This document shows, in pieces, positions 9,718-21,495 of a stretch of DNA of 31,985 nt. The DNA lies in NCBI GenBank assembly GCA_032718475.1, contig JAUCBJ010002485.1:1-31985 (forward strand), written 5' to 3'. Made by a program: the position numbers and the translations under genes. The notes under the pieces were generated by a model. It worked only from the letters and a program-made list of their open reading frames with translations, did not search any database and had not been told where the DNA came from. The stretch comes from Nemertoderma westbladi. Its lineage: Eukaryota > Xenacoelomorpha > Nemertodermatida > Nemertodermatidae. The first letter of the stretch is position 1; every line of letters begins with the position of its first letter.

Positions 9718-10031
9718 TGCCTCGCACCCAGAAGTCCAGTGTAATCCCGCACCCACTAGTGCAGTGTCCATCCCTCACCTGCCCCGCACCCATTAGTACA
9801 GTGTCCATCCGTCACCTGCCCCGCACCCAGTAGTACAATATCATTCCTCACCAGCCCCGCACCCAGTAGTACAGTCTCATCCCTCACCTGCCTCGCACCC
9901 AGTAGTACAGTCTCACCCCTCACCTGCCCCGCACCCAGTAGTACAATGTCATCCCTCACCTGCCCCGCACCCAGTAGTACAGTGTCATCCCTCACCTGCC
10001 CCGCACCCAGTAGTACAATGTCATTCCTCAC
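9718..10031. repeat. 36-bp satellite, short left block (~9 copies)
   Basis: These are head-to-tail 36-bp units with the blocks CATCCCTCACCTG, CCCCGCACCCAGTAGTAC and A(A/G)T(C/G)T. The first units are the most degenerate (AGAAGTCCAGT, CACTAGTGCAGT), as expected for an array edge. Separated from the main array by the retroelement insertion at 10032-10451, which split one array in two. Confidence 0.92.
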
Positions 10032-10451
10032 AGCAGAGCCACGACAACACAGCAGTTCGTGAAGCGGTTGTCCCTAAAGATTGCGGACAAACGTGGAATC
10101 AGCTACCCGGAATGTGTGTCATGGACGCGGAGGCAACTGAGTTTCTCTCTTCTGAGATCTTCTCTAATGTGCCTTCGTGGGTCCCGCTCCTCAAGCAGAC
10201 GTCCGGTTCACCACGAAATTGCGGAGACCTCCATCACGCTGTCAAATGCTGACACAGCAACCGCAACTCCGGTTCAATCGTAAACTGTGGGCAGCTTGAT
10301 CCAAACAGTACTGCAGTAGGCCTAACTGTACAAAGTGCGGTACTGTTGCTTGGTGACGGGTGGTGACGAATACTACTCTTGCATTAGGCTACGTAGTTAC
10401 AATGTTAATGGATTATTTTCGTTATTAAAAAATAAAAAACCGTAAAAAAAA
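10032..10451 (+). mobile_element. 5'-truncated poly(A) retroelement inserted in the 36-bp satellite
   Basis: AATGTCATTCCTCAC lies immediately before (10017-10031) and after (10452-10466) this 420-bp segment, and the segment ends in an A-rich tail (AAAAAATAAAAAACCG and then nine or more A). Truncation at the 5' end, a 15-bp target duplication and a poly(A) tail together indicate target-primed reverse transcription by a LINE. The leading A bases of the duplication are ambiguous with the tail. It contains a TAGGCCTA palindrome in its 3' untranslated part. Confidence 0.82.
10035..10283 (+). pseudogene. C-terminal retroelement ORF fragment
   Basis: The + frame reads TTTQQFVKRLSLKIADKRGI, then WTRRQLSFSLLRSSLMCLRG and SRSSSRRP, ending at a TAA at 10281-10283. 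The block with W-x-R-x2-LSF-x2-LRS-x3-C-x-RGSRS recurs in the C-terminal ends of retroelement proteins of aquatic invertebrates as far as I recall; I cannot name the clade. It has no start codon because the element is 5'-truncated. About 170 bp of 3' untranslated sequence and a poly(A) tail follow. Confidence 0.55.
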
Positions 10452-13400
10452 AATGTCATTCCTCACCAGCCCCGCACCCAGTAGTACAGTCTCATCCCTC
10501 ACCTGCCCCGCACCCAGTAGTGCAGTCTCATCCCTCATCTGTCCCGCACCCAGTAGTACAGTGTCATCCCTCACCTGCCCCGCACCCAGTAGTACAGTGT
10601 CATCCCTCACCTGCCCCGCACCCAGTAGTGCAGTCTCATCCCTCATCTGTCCCGCACCCAGTAGTACAGTGTCATCCCTCACCTGCCCCGCACCCAGTAG
10701 TACAGTGTCATCCCTCATCTGTCCCGCACCCAGTAGTACAGTCTCATCCCTCACCTGCCCCGCACCCAGTAGTACAATGTCCATCCCTCACCTGCCTCGC
10801 ACCCAGTAGTACAGTCTCATCCCTCACCTGCCCCGCACCCAGTAGTACAGTCTCATCCCTCATCTGTCCCGCACCCAGTAGTACAGTCTCATCCCTCACC
10901 TGCCCCGCACCCAGTAGTACAATGTCATCCCTCACCTGCCCCGCACCCAGTAGTACAATGTCATCCCTAACCTGCCCCGCACCCAGTAGTACAATGTCCA
11001 TCCCTCACCTGCCCCGCACCCAGTAGTACAGTCTCATCCCTCACCTGCCTCGCACACAGTAGTACAATGTCATCCCTCACCTGCCCCGCACCCAGTAGTA
11101 CAATGTAATCCCTCACCTGCCCCGCACCCAGTAGTACAATGTCATTCCTCACCAGCCCCGCACCCAGTAGTACAATGTAATCCCTCACCTGCCCCGCACC
11201 CAGTAGTACAATGTCATCCCTCACCTGCCCCGCACCCAGTAGTACAATGTCATCCCTCACCAGCCCCGCACCCAGTAGTACAATGTCATCCCTCACCTGC
11301 CCCGCACCCAGTAGTACAGTCTCATCCCTCACCTGCCCCGCACCCAGTAGTACAGTCTCATCCCTCAACTGCCCCGCACCCAGTAGTACAGTCTCATCCC
11401 TCACCTGCCCCGCACCCAGTAGTACAGTCTCATCCCTCACCTGCCCCGCACCCAGTAGTACAGTCTCATCCCTCACCTGCCCCGCACCCAGTAGTACAGT
11501 GTCATCCCTCACCTGCCCCGCACCCAGTAGTACAATGTCATTCCTCACCAGCCCCGCACCCAGTAGTACAATGTAATCCCTCACCTGCCCCGCACCCAGT
11601 AGTACAATGTCATCCCTCACCTGCCCCGCACCCAGTAGTACAGTCTCATCCCTCACCTGCCCCGCACCCAGTAGTACAGTCTCATCCCTCACCTGCCCCG
11701 CACCCAGTAGTACAGTCTCATCCCTCACCTGCCCCGCACCCAGTAGTACAGTCTCATCCCTCACCTGCCCCGCACCCAGTAGTACAGTCTCATCCCTCAC
11801 CTGCCCCGCACCCAGTAGTACAGTGTCATCCCTCACCTGCCCCGCACCCAGTAGTACAGTCTCCTCCCTCACCTGCCCCGCACCCAGTAGTACAGTCTCA
11901 TCCCTCACCTGCCCCGCACCCAGTAGTACAGTCTCATCCCTCACCTGCCCCGCACCCAGTAGTACAGTCTCATCCCTCACCTGCCCCGCACCCAGTAGTA
12001 CAGTCTCATCCCTCACCTGCCCCGCACCCAGTAGTACAGTCTCATCCCTCACCTGCCCCGCACCCAGTAGTACAGTCTCATCCCTCACCTGCCCCGCACC
12101 CAGTAGTACAGTCTCATCCCTCACCTGCCCCGCACCCAGTAGTACAGACTCATCCCTCACCTGCCTCGCACCCAGTAGTACAATGTCCATCCCTCACCTG
12201 CCCCGCACCCAGTAGTACAGTCTCATCCCTCACCTGCCCCGCACCCAGTAGTACAGTCTCATCCCTCACCTGCCCCGCACCCAGTAGTACAGTCTCATCC
12301 CTCACCTGCCCCGCACCCAGTAGTACAGTCTCATCCCTCACCTGCCCCGCACCCAGTAGTACAGTCTCATCCCTCACCTGCCCCGCACCCAGTAGTACAG
12401 TCTCATCCCTCACCTGCCCCGCACCCAGTAGTACAGTCTCATCCCTCACCTGCCCCGCACCCAGTAGTACAGTCTCATCCCTCACCTGCCCCGCACCCAG
12501 TAGTGTAGAGTCCAACTGTCCATCCTTCACCAGCCCCGCACCCAGTAGTACAATGTCATCCCTCACCAGCCCCGCACCCAGTAGTACAATGTCATCCCTC
12601 ACCTGCCCCGCACCCAGTAGTACAGTCTCATCCCTCACCTGCCCCGCACCCAGTAGTACAATGTCATCCCTCACCAGCCCCGCACCCAGTAGTACAATGT
12701 CATCCCTCACCTGCCCCGCACCCAGTAGTACAGTCTCATCCCTTACCTGCCCCGCACCCAGTAGTACAGTCTCATCCCTCACCAGCCCCGCACCCAGTAG
12801 TACAATGTCATCCCTCACCTGCCCCGCACCCAGTAGTACAGTCTCATCCCTCACCTGCCCCGCACCCAGTAGTACAGTCTCATCCCTCAACTGCCTCGCA
12901 CACAGTAGTACAATGTCATTCCTCACCAGCCCCGCACCCAGTAGTACAGTCTCATCCCTCACCTGCCCCGCACCCAGTAGTACAGTCTCATCCCTCAACT
13001 GCCTCGCACCCAGTAGTACAGTCTCATCCCTCACCTGCCCCTCACCCAGTAGTACAGTCTCATCCCTCACCTGCCCCGCACCCAGTAGTACAGTCTCATC
13101 CCTCAACTGCCCCGCACCCAGTAGTACAGTCTCATCCCTCAACTGCCTCGCACCCAGTAGTACAGTCTCATCCCTCACCTGCCCCGCACCCAGTAGTACA
13201 GTCTCATCCCTCACCTGCCCCGCACCCAGTAGTACAGTCTCATCCCTCACCTGCCCCGCACCCAGTAGTACAGTCTCATCCCTCAACTGCCCCGCACCCA
13301 GTAGTACAGTCTCATCCCTCAACTGCCTCGCACCCAGTAGTACAGTCTCATCCCTCACCTGCCCCGCACCCAGTAGTACAGTCTCATCCCTCACCTGCCC

Positions 13401-16400
13401 CGCACCCAGTAGTACAGTCTCATCCCTCACCTGCCCCGCACCCAGTAGTACAGTCTCATCCCTCACCTGCCCCGCACCCAGTAGTACAGTCTCATCCCTC
13501 ACCTGCCCCGCACCCAGTAGTACAGTCTCATCCCTCACCTGCCTCGCACCCAGTAGTAGTGTCATCCCTCACCTGCCCCGCACCCAGTAGTACAGTCTCA
13601 TCCCTCACCTGCCCCGCACCCAGTAGTACAGTCTCATCCCTCACCTGCCTCGCACCCAGTAGTAGTGTCATCCCTCACCTGCCTCGCACCCAGTAGTAGT
13701 GTCATCCCTCACCTGCCCCGCACCCAGTAGTACAGTCTCATCCCTCACCTGCCCCGCACCCAGTAGTACAGTCTCATCCCTCAACTGCCTCGCACACAGT
13801 AGTACAATGTCATTCCTCACCTGCCCCGCACCCAGTAGTACAGTGTCATCCCTCACCTGCCCCGCACCCAGTAGTACAGTCTCATCCCTCACCTGCCCCG
13901 CACCCAGTAGTACAGTGTCATCCCTCACCTGCCCCGCACCCAGTAGTACAGTCTCATCCCTCACCTGCCCCGCACCCAGTAGTACAGTCTCATCCCTCAC
14001 CTGCCTCGCACCCAGTAGTAGTGTCATCCCTCACCTGCCCCGCACCCAGTAGTACAGTCTCATCCCTCACCTGCCCCGCACACAGTAGTACAGTCTCATC
14101 CCTCACCTGCCCCGCACCCAGTAGTACAGTCTCATCCCTCAACTGCCTCGCACACAGTAGTACAATGTCATTCCTCACCTGCCCCGCACCCAGTAGTACA
14201 GTGTCATCCCTCACCTGCCCCGCACCCAGTAGTACAGTCTCATCCCTCACCTGCCCCGCACCCAGTAGTACAGTGTCATCCCTCACCTGCCCCGCACCCA
14301 GTAGTACAGTCTCATCCCTCACCTGCCCCGCACCCAGTAGTACAGTCTCATCCCTCACCTGCCCCGCACACAGTAGTACAGTCTCATCCATCAACTGCCT
14401 CGCACCCAGTAGTACAGTCTCATACCTCACCTGCCCCGCACCCAGTAGTACAGTCTCATCCCTCACCTGCCCCGCACCCAGTAGTACAGTCTCATCCCTC
14501 AACTGCCTCGCACACAGTAGTACAATGTCATTCCTCACCAGCCCCGCACCCAGTAGTACAGTCTCATCCCTCACCTGCCCCGCACCCAGTAGTACAGTCT
14601 CATCCCTCAACTGCCCCGCACCCAGTAGTACAGTCTCATCCCTCACCTGCCCCGCACCCAGTAGTACAGTCTCATCCCTCAACTGCCTCGCACACAGTAG
14701 TACAATGTCATTCCTCACCAGCCCCGCACCCAGTAGTACAGTCTCATCCCTCACCTGCCCCGCACCCAGTAGTACAGTCTCATCCCTCAACTGCCCCGCA
14801 CCCAGTAGTACAGTCTCATCCCTCACCTGCCCCACACCCAGTAGTACAATGTCATTCCTCACCAGCCCCGTACCCAGTAGTACAGTCTCATCCCTCACCT
14901 GCCCCGCACCCAGTAGTACAGTCTCATCCCTCAACTGCCTCGCACCCAGTAGTACAGTCTCATCCCTCACCTGCCCCGCACCCAGTAGTACAGTCTCATC
15001 CCTCACCTGCCCCGCACCCAGTAGTACAGTCTCATCCCTCAACTGCCTCGCACCCAGTAGTACAGTCTCATCCCTCACCTGCCCCGCACCCAGTAGTACA
15101 GTCTCATCCCTCAACTGCCTCGCACACAGTAGTACAGTCTCATCCCTCACCTGCCCCGCACCCAGTAGTACAGTCTCATCCCTCACCTGCCCCGCACCCA
15201 GTAGTACAGTGTCATCCCTCACCTGCACCGCACCCAGTAGTACAGTCTCATCCCTCAACTGCCTCGCACACAGTAGTACAGTGTCATCCCTCACCTGCCC
15301 CACACCCAGTAGTACAGTCTCATCCCTCACCTGCCCCGCACCCAGTAGTACAGTCTCATCCCTCACCTGCCCCGCACCCAGTAGTACAGTCTCATCCCTC
15401 AACTGCCTCGCACACAGTAGTACAGTGTCATCCCTCACCTGCCCCACACCCAGTAGTACAGTCTCATCCCTCACCTGCCCCGCACCCAGTAGTACAGTCT
15501 CATCCCTCACCTGTCCCGCATCCAGTAGTACAGTCTCATCCCTCACCTGCCCCGCACCCAGTAGTACAGTGTCATCCCTCACCTGCCCCGCACCCAGTAG
15601 TACAGTCTCATCCCTCACCTGCCCCGCACCCAGTAGTACAGTCTCATCCCTCACCTGCCTCGCACCCAGTAGTACAATGTAATCCCTCACCTGCCCCGCA
15701 CCCAGTAGTACAGTCTCATCCCTCACCTGCCCCGCACCCAGTAGTACAGTCTCATCCCTCACCTGTCTCGCACCCAGTAGTACAATGTAATCCCTCACCT
15801 GCCCCGCACCCAGTAGTACAGTGTCATCCCTCACCTGCCCCGCACCCAGTAGTACAGTCTCATCCCTCACCTGCCCCGCACCCAGTAGTACAGTCTCATC
15901 CCTCACCTGCCCCGCACCCAGTAGTACAGTCTCATCCCTCACCTGTCTCGCACCCAGTAGTACAATGTAATCCCTCACCTGCCCCGCACCCAGTAGTACA
16001 GTCTCATCCCTCACCTGCCCCGCACCCAGTAGTACAGTCTCATCCCTCACCTGCCCCGCACCCAGTAGTACAGTGTCATCCCTCACCTGCCCCGCACCCA
16101 GTAGTGCAGTGTCCATCCTTCACCAGCCCCGCACCCAGTAGTGCAGTCTCATCCCTCATCTGTCCCGCACCCTGTAGTACAGTCTCATCCCTCACCTGCC
16201 CCGCACCCAGTAGTACAGTCTCATCCCTCACCTGCCCCGCACCCAGTAGTGCAGTCTCATCCCTCACCTGCCTCGCACCCAGTAGTACAATGTAATCCCT
16301 CACCTGCCCCGCACCCAGTAGTACAGTCTCATCCCTCACCTGCCTCGCACCCAGTAGTACAGTCTCATCCCTCACCTGCCCCGCACCCAGTAGTACAGTC

Positions 16401-18104
16401 TCATCCCTCACCTGCCCCGCACCCAGTAGTACAGTGTCATCCCTCACCTGCCCCACACCCAGTAGTACAGTCTCATCCCTCACCTGCCCCGCACCCAGTA
16501 GTACAGTCTCATCCCTCACCTGTCCCGCACCCAGTAGTACAGTCTCATCCCTCACCTGCCCCGCACCCAGTAGTACAGTGTCATCCCTCACCTGCCCCGC
16601 ACCCAGTAGTACAGTGTCATCCCTCACCTGCCCCGCACCCAGTAGTACAGTGTCATCCCTCACCTGTCCCGCACACAGTAGTACAGTCTCATCCATCAAC
16701 TGCCTCGCACCCTGTAGTACAGTCTCATCCCTCACCTGCCCCGCACCCAGTAGTACAGTCTCATCCCTCACCTGCCCCGCACCCAGTAGTACAGTCTCAT
16801 CCCTCAACTGCCTCGCACACAGTAGTACAATGTCATTCCTCACCAGCCCCGCACCCAGTAGTACAGTCTCATCCCTCACCTGCCCCGCACCCAGTAGTAC
16901 AGTCTCATCCCTCACCTGCCCCGCACCCAGTAGTACAGTCTCATCCCTCACCTGCCCCGCACCCAGTAGTACAGTCTCATCCCTCAACTGCCTCGCACAC
17001 AGTAGTACAGTGTCATCCCTCACCTGCCCCACACCCAGTAGTACAGTCTCATCCCTCACCTGCCCCGCACCCAGTAGTACAGTCTCATCCCTCACCTGTC
17101 CCGCACCCAGTAGTACAGTCTCATCCCTCACCTGCCCCGCACCCAGTAGTACAGTGTCATCCCTCACCTGCCCCGCACCCAGTAGTACAGTCTCATCCCT
17201 CACCTGCCCCGCACCCAGTAGTACAGTCTCATCCCTCACCTGCCTCGCACCCAGTAGTACAATGTAATCCCTCACCTGCCCCGCACCCAGTAGTACAGTC
17301 TCATCCCTCACCTGCCCCGCACCCAGTAGTACAGTCTCATCCCTCACCTGTCTCGCACCCAGTAGTACAATGTAATCCCTCACCTGCCCCGCACCCAGTA
17401 GTACAGTCTCATCCCTCACCTGCCCCGCACCCAGTAGTACAGTGTCATCCCTCACCTGCCCCGCACCCAGTAGTACAGTGTCATCCCTCACCTGTCCCGC
17501 ACCCAGTAGTACAGTCTCATCCCTCACCTGCCCCGCACCCAGTAGTACAGTCTCATCCCTCACCTGCCCCGCACCCAGTAGTACAGTGTCATCCCTCACC
17601 TGCCCCGCACCCAGTAGTACAGTGTCATCCCTCACCTGTCCCGCACCCAGTAGTACAGTCTCATCCCTCACCTGCCCCGCACCCAGTAGTACAGTCTCAT
17701 CCCTCACCTGTCCCGCACCCAGTAGTACAGTCTCATCCCTCACCTGCCCCGCACCCAGTAGTACAGTGTCATCCCTCACCTGCCCCGCACCCAGTAGTAC
17801 AGTCTCATCCCTCACCTGTCCCGCACCCAGTAGTACAGTCTCATCCCTCACCTGCCCCGCACCCAGTAGTACAGTCTCATCCCTCACCTGCCCCGCACCC
17901 AGTAGTACAGTCTCATCCCTCACCTGCCCCGCACCCAGTAGTACAGTGTCATCCCTCACCTGCCCCGCACCCAGTAGTACAGTCTCATCCCTCACCTGCC
18001 CCGCACCCAGTAGTACAGTCTCATCCCTCACCTGCCCCGCACCCAGTAGTACAGTGTCATCCCTCACCTGCCCCGCACCCAGTAGTACAGTCTCATCCCT
18101 CACC
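10452..18104. repeat. 36-bp satellite, main array (~212 copies)
   Basis: 7,653 bp of 36-bp units; five units equal 180 bp, so the pattern recurs every three 60-base lines. The consensus has the blocks TCATCCCTCACCTGCCCC, GCACCCAGTAGTACAG and TC. Recurrent variants include ACAATG for ACAGTC, CCAGCC or AACTGCC for CACCTGCC, CCTCGCACACAG for CCCCGCACCCAG, and 1-bp insertions (GTCCATC) that shift the register. Since 36 is a multiple of 3 and the unit has no stop in several frames, both strands stay open for hundreds of codons (DETVLLGAGQVR on the minus strand, SSLTCPAPSSTV and QSHPSPAPHPVV on the plus). I treat these as non-coding. GC content is far above the flanks. Confidence 0.97.
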
Positions 18105-19383
18105 ACCTTTAGATATATACGAAACATCTCAGAAATGGGCAGATCTGTTGTGCGCCTTGTAACTATGGCAACTAACTGTTAGCCATATTGTTATCCGGAA
18201 TCCCATTTGCATTTGTATTTTTAAGTTAGTTGCCACTGTATAAGATAAACCAGACATTGGTGGAGCCATTATTGACCAATAACGGCATATCAAAAAAAAA
18301 TATATTAACATTACTGCGTTATTATATTAATGTAATTTTTAATATAGAGCTAAAACTATTTGATTAATTTACTTATCTTAAACTACTTGCTTGATGTACT
18401 AAATAACCATAATGTTCATTAATTTACACCATCGTCAACAAACAATTAACATATTACGACTTTACATATCGCAGCAAAGAATTCAAGCAACAACTACGGC
18501 TAAAAAAGCTAATAGATATATATAAAAAAGAAAGTAGCACTTGAGGTTACATACAAACACAATAATGATAATAATATGGTTTAACCACTCTAGAAACGAA
18601 ATAGATTAAAATGCAACTAATACCAAACAGCACAAAATCGCAGTAATCACACATGATTTAGTGTTTATATAGCCAATTAGTGTTTACAGTTTTTTAGTAC
18701 TACACTGATAAATACCCACTTTCGGAAAGTTAAATAAAATACGAAAATATTAATAACAAATAAAAGTGATTTATGTTCAATTGGGGTTATAAAACAAAAA
18801 TATTTTACAATTTTTTATTAATTATCTCAGCTTACTCAATATTCAATATTTGGTAAAGAATTGAATAGTGAATAATAAATCAAAAATCCGACACCAACAA
18901 TTAAGTCATTCACCGTGTGGTTGGTTTGTTTGTAACAGCCATTAAATTAAACTTTGAGAAACATTTATAAGTGCAATTCGAAACATTACCATTATGTATT
19001 CATTTTAGGAAGATGTTTATTTTTATATACAAAAACAAACAAAATATACTTGCTATGGTTATGATTACTATTGTTTAACTGTCAATAATTTAGTATCCAA
19101 TGAATTGAATTCGTGGGGTTCTAAATGTGTCATTTCCTTAAATGAAGTTGCAATAGATAGTTATATACAGAAACTAGGGGTTTCCATAGTTATTTTATTT
19201 GCAATGTGCAAACGTAAGAAAATTAAATTATTATTATGTACCTAAAAATAATAACAGAAATAATATTTAAACCCAAAAGTCGGTCCTGGATTATATTTTA
19301 ATGCTTTTTAATGCCTTTGACGGATAAAGCTTTATCATAAATAATGCGTTATGAAATGATTGGCGCGTGCGCCTGGTGTAGAC
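18105..19383. other. AT-rich noncoding stretch, no gene seen
   Basis: About 1.3 kb of AT-rich DNA between two arrays. No protein-like frame, RNA gene or clear repeat was found. The boundary with the 36-bp satellite is abrupt (CTCACC then ACCTTTAGATATATAC). Confidence 0.6.
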
Positions 19384-19992
19384 ATATTATGTATTTTATG
19401 TAGTGGTCGGTAGATGTCGGTCTGTAAATGTCGGTCTGTAGATGTCGGTCTGTAAATGTCGGTCTGTAGATGTCGGTCTGTAGATGTCGGTCTGTAGATG
19501 TCGGTCTGTAGATGTCGGTCTGTAGATGTCGGTCTGTAGATGTCGGTCTGTAGATGTCGGTCTGTAGATGTCGGTCTGTAGATGTCGGTCTGTAGATGTC
19601 GGTCTGTAGATGTCGGTCTGTAGATGTCGGTCTGTAGATGTCGGTCTGTAGATATCGGTCTGTAGATGTCGGTCTGTAGATGTCGGTCTGTAGATGTCGG
19701 TCTGTAGTGGCTATTGGAGAGGACAGAAGGATCTAAAGTTCAGTTACGAACGTTGTCGGCTTGCCGGCCTACCTCAGGTATATTAGACTAAAACACTGTT
19801 TCCAATTAAAGAGATATTTAACAAATACCACAAATTTGTTAAATATTTCTTTCTTGGAAAAAGTTTGATAGTAATAACCTGAACCTGAGGTGGGCCGAAA
19901 ACGGGCCGAAAGTGGGCCGAAAACGTTCGTAACTGAAGTTAAGATGAAGGACCAATAGCTACAGACAATCGTTGCCATAAAATACATAATAT
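19384..19992. mobile_element. fold-back element with ~155-bp imperfect inverted arms
   Basis: The sequence is an imperfect palindrome centred near 19833. Matching pairs from outside in: ATATTATGTATTTTATG (19384-19400) with its complement at 19976-19992; GTCTGTAG and CTATTGG near 19700-19718 with CCAATAG and CTACAGAC at about 19952-19967; TTCAGTTACGAACGTT (about 19740-19755) with AACGTTCGTAACTGAA (about 19923-19938); ACCTCAGGT near 19772 with ACCTGAGGT near 19884; and ATATTTAACAAA with TTTGTTAAATAT at the centre. Without the 14-bp array the two arms are of similar length. No coding capacity is present. It fits a fold-back or long-TIR MITE; I found no clear target duplication. Confidence 0.7.
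19411..19707. repeat. 14-bp tandem array, ~21 copies
   Basis: Unit GATGTCGGTCTGTA, nearly invariant, with A-for-G changes in the first few copies (TAAATG) and one GATATC variant near 19652. It lies only in the left arm of the fold-back element; the right arm has a single related copy, the complement of GATTGTCTGTAG. Confidence 0.95.
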
Positions 19993-20559
19993 CATAGATA
20001 ATATTCAACCTTTGACCGGAAACACGTTATCATATACATATGGGAATGGAATGACCGAATGGTTACAAATCACAGCGATATGAATATAAATATCCTATCA
20101 ATTATTTCTGCATTAATTGGACATAAAGACTAAACTAGTTCCAATAATAGCTAATCCTGCGCAAATAAGGAGGAACCACTAGCCCTTAGATGCTAATGAA
20201 AATTAAAAGCCATCAAACCAAATTTGTTGAATTATATACATATTTCCCTCTTAAATATCCTATTTATTATTACACGACTGTGTCGTTGTGATAGGTGTAA
20301 GTAAACCTTTTAGGCTTTTCAAAAAGTTTTAGGGGGCATTTTTACTGTACTGTTGTTAATCAAAATAATGTATATACACAGAGGGTACCGGGAGGATATA
20401 TAATCAATTACTACATGGCTCGCCCCATAAATAAATTATTTAGCGGGAAATGTTTTGTGGCACATAATAACAATAATAGTTATGATAATATTTATAATTT
20501 AATAATATACTTCTAGAACATAATTATTTTTATCATTTGGCAAATAATACAATACAATG
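19993..20559. other. AT-rich noncoding stretch, no gene seen
   Basis: No protein-like frame or repeat was seen. A GGCTCGCCCC word at about 20417 is the reverse complement of GGGGCGAGCC at about 2124, with AT-rich flanks in both places; the match is too short to call a repeat family. Confidence 0.5.
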
Positions 20560-21495
20560 CAATACATACGGTAGGACAAAGCAAATACATACGGTAGGAC
20601 AACGCAAATACATACGGTAGGACAACGCAAATACATAGGATAGGACAACGCAAATACATACGGTAGGACAACGCAAATACATTGGGTAGGACAACGCAAA
20701 TACATACGGTAGGACAACGCAAACACATACGGTAGGACAACGCAAATACATACGGTAGGACAACGCAAATACATAGGGTAGGACAACGCAAATACATACG
20801 GTAGGACAACGCAAATACATTGGGTAGGACAACGCAAATACATACGGTAGGACAACGCAAACACATACGGTAGGACAACGCAAATACATACGGTAGGACA
20901 ACGCAAATACATAGGGTAGGACAAAGCAAATACATACGGTAGGACAACGCAAATACATACGGTAGGACAACGCAAATACATAGGGGAGGACAAAGCAAAT
21001 ACATACGGTAGGACAACGCAAATACATACGGTAGGACAACGCAAATACATAGGGTAGGACAACGCAAATACATTGGGTAGGACAACGCAAATACATACGG
21101 TAGGACAACGCAAACACATACGGTAGGACAACGCAAATACATACGGTAGGACAACGCAAATACATAGGGTAGGACAACGTAAATACATACGGTAGGACAA
21201 CGCAAATACATACGGTAGGACAACACAAATACATAGGGTAGGACAACGCAAATACATACGGTAGGACAACGCAAATACATACGGCAGGACAACGCAAATA
21301 CATAGGGTAGGACAACGTAAATACATACGGTAGGACAACGCAAATACATAGGGTAGGACAACGCAAATACATAGGCTAGGACAAAGCAAATACATACGGT
21401 AGGACAACGCAAATACATTGGGTAGGACAACGCAAATACATAGGGTAGGACAACGCAAATACATAGGCTAGGACAAAGCAAATACATATACGGTT
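20560..21495. repeat. 23-bp tandem array, ~40 copies
   Basis: The unit consists of CAAATACATA, then CGGTAGGACAACG. The main variants are CATAGGG or CATTGGG for CATACGG, CAAAG for CAACG, and CAAACACA for CAAATACA. Because 23 is not a multiple of 3, three units are needed to return to frame and all three minus frames stay open, each giving the same 23-residue cycle (words such as MYLRCPT, CICVVLPYVFALSY) in a different phase. A hydrophobic Cys-rich translation results, but with no start context or leader I do not call a gene. Confidence 0.95.

Noticed and set aside
10425-18182. Long ORFs on both strands in the 36-bp array (up to 708 codons)
   Set aside because: They arise because the unit is 36 bp and stop-free; several frames on both strands are open over the same bases, and none has a non-repetitive domain or start context.
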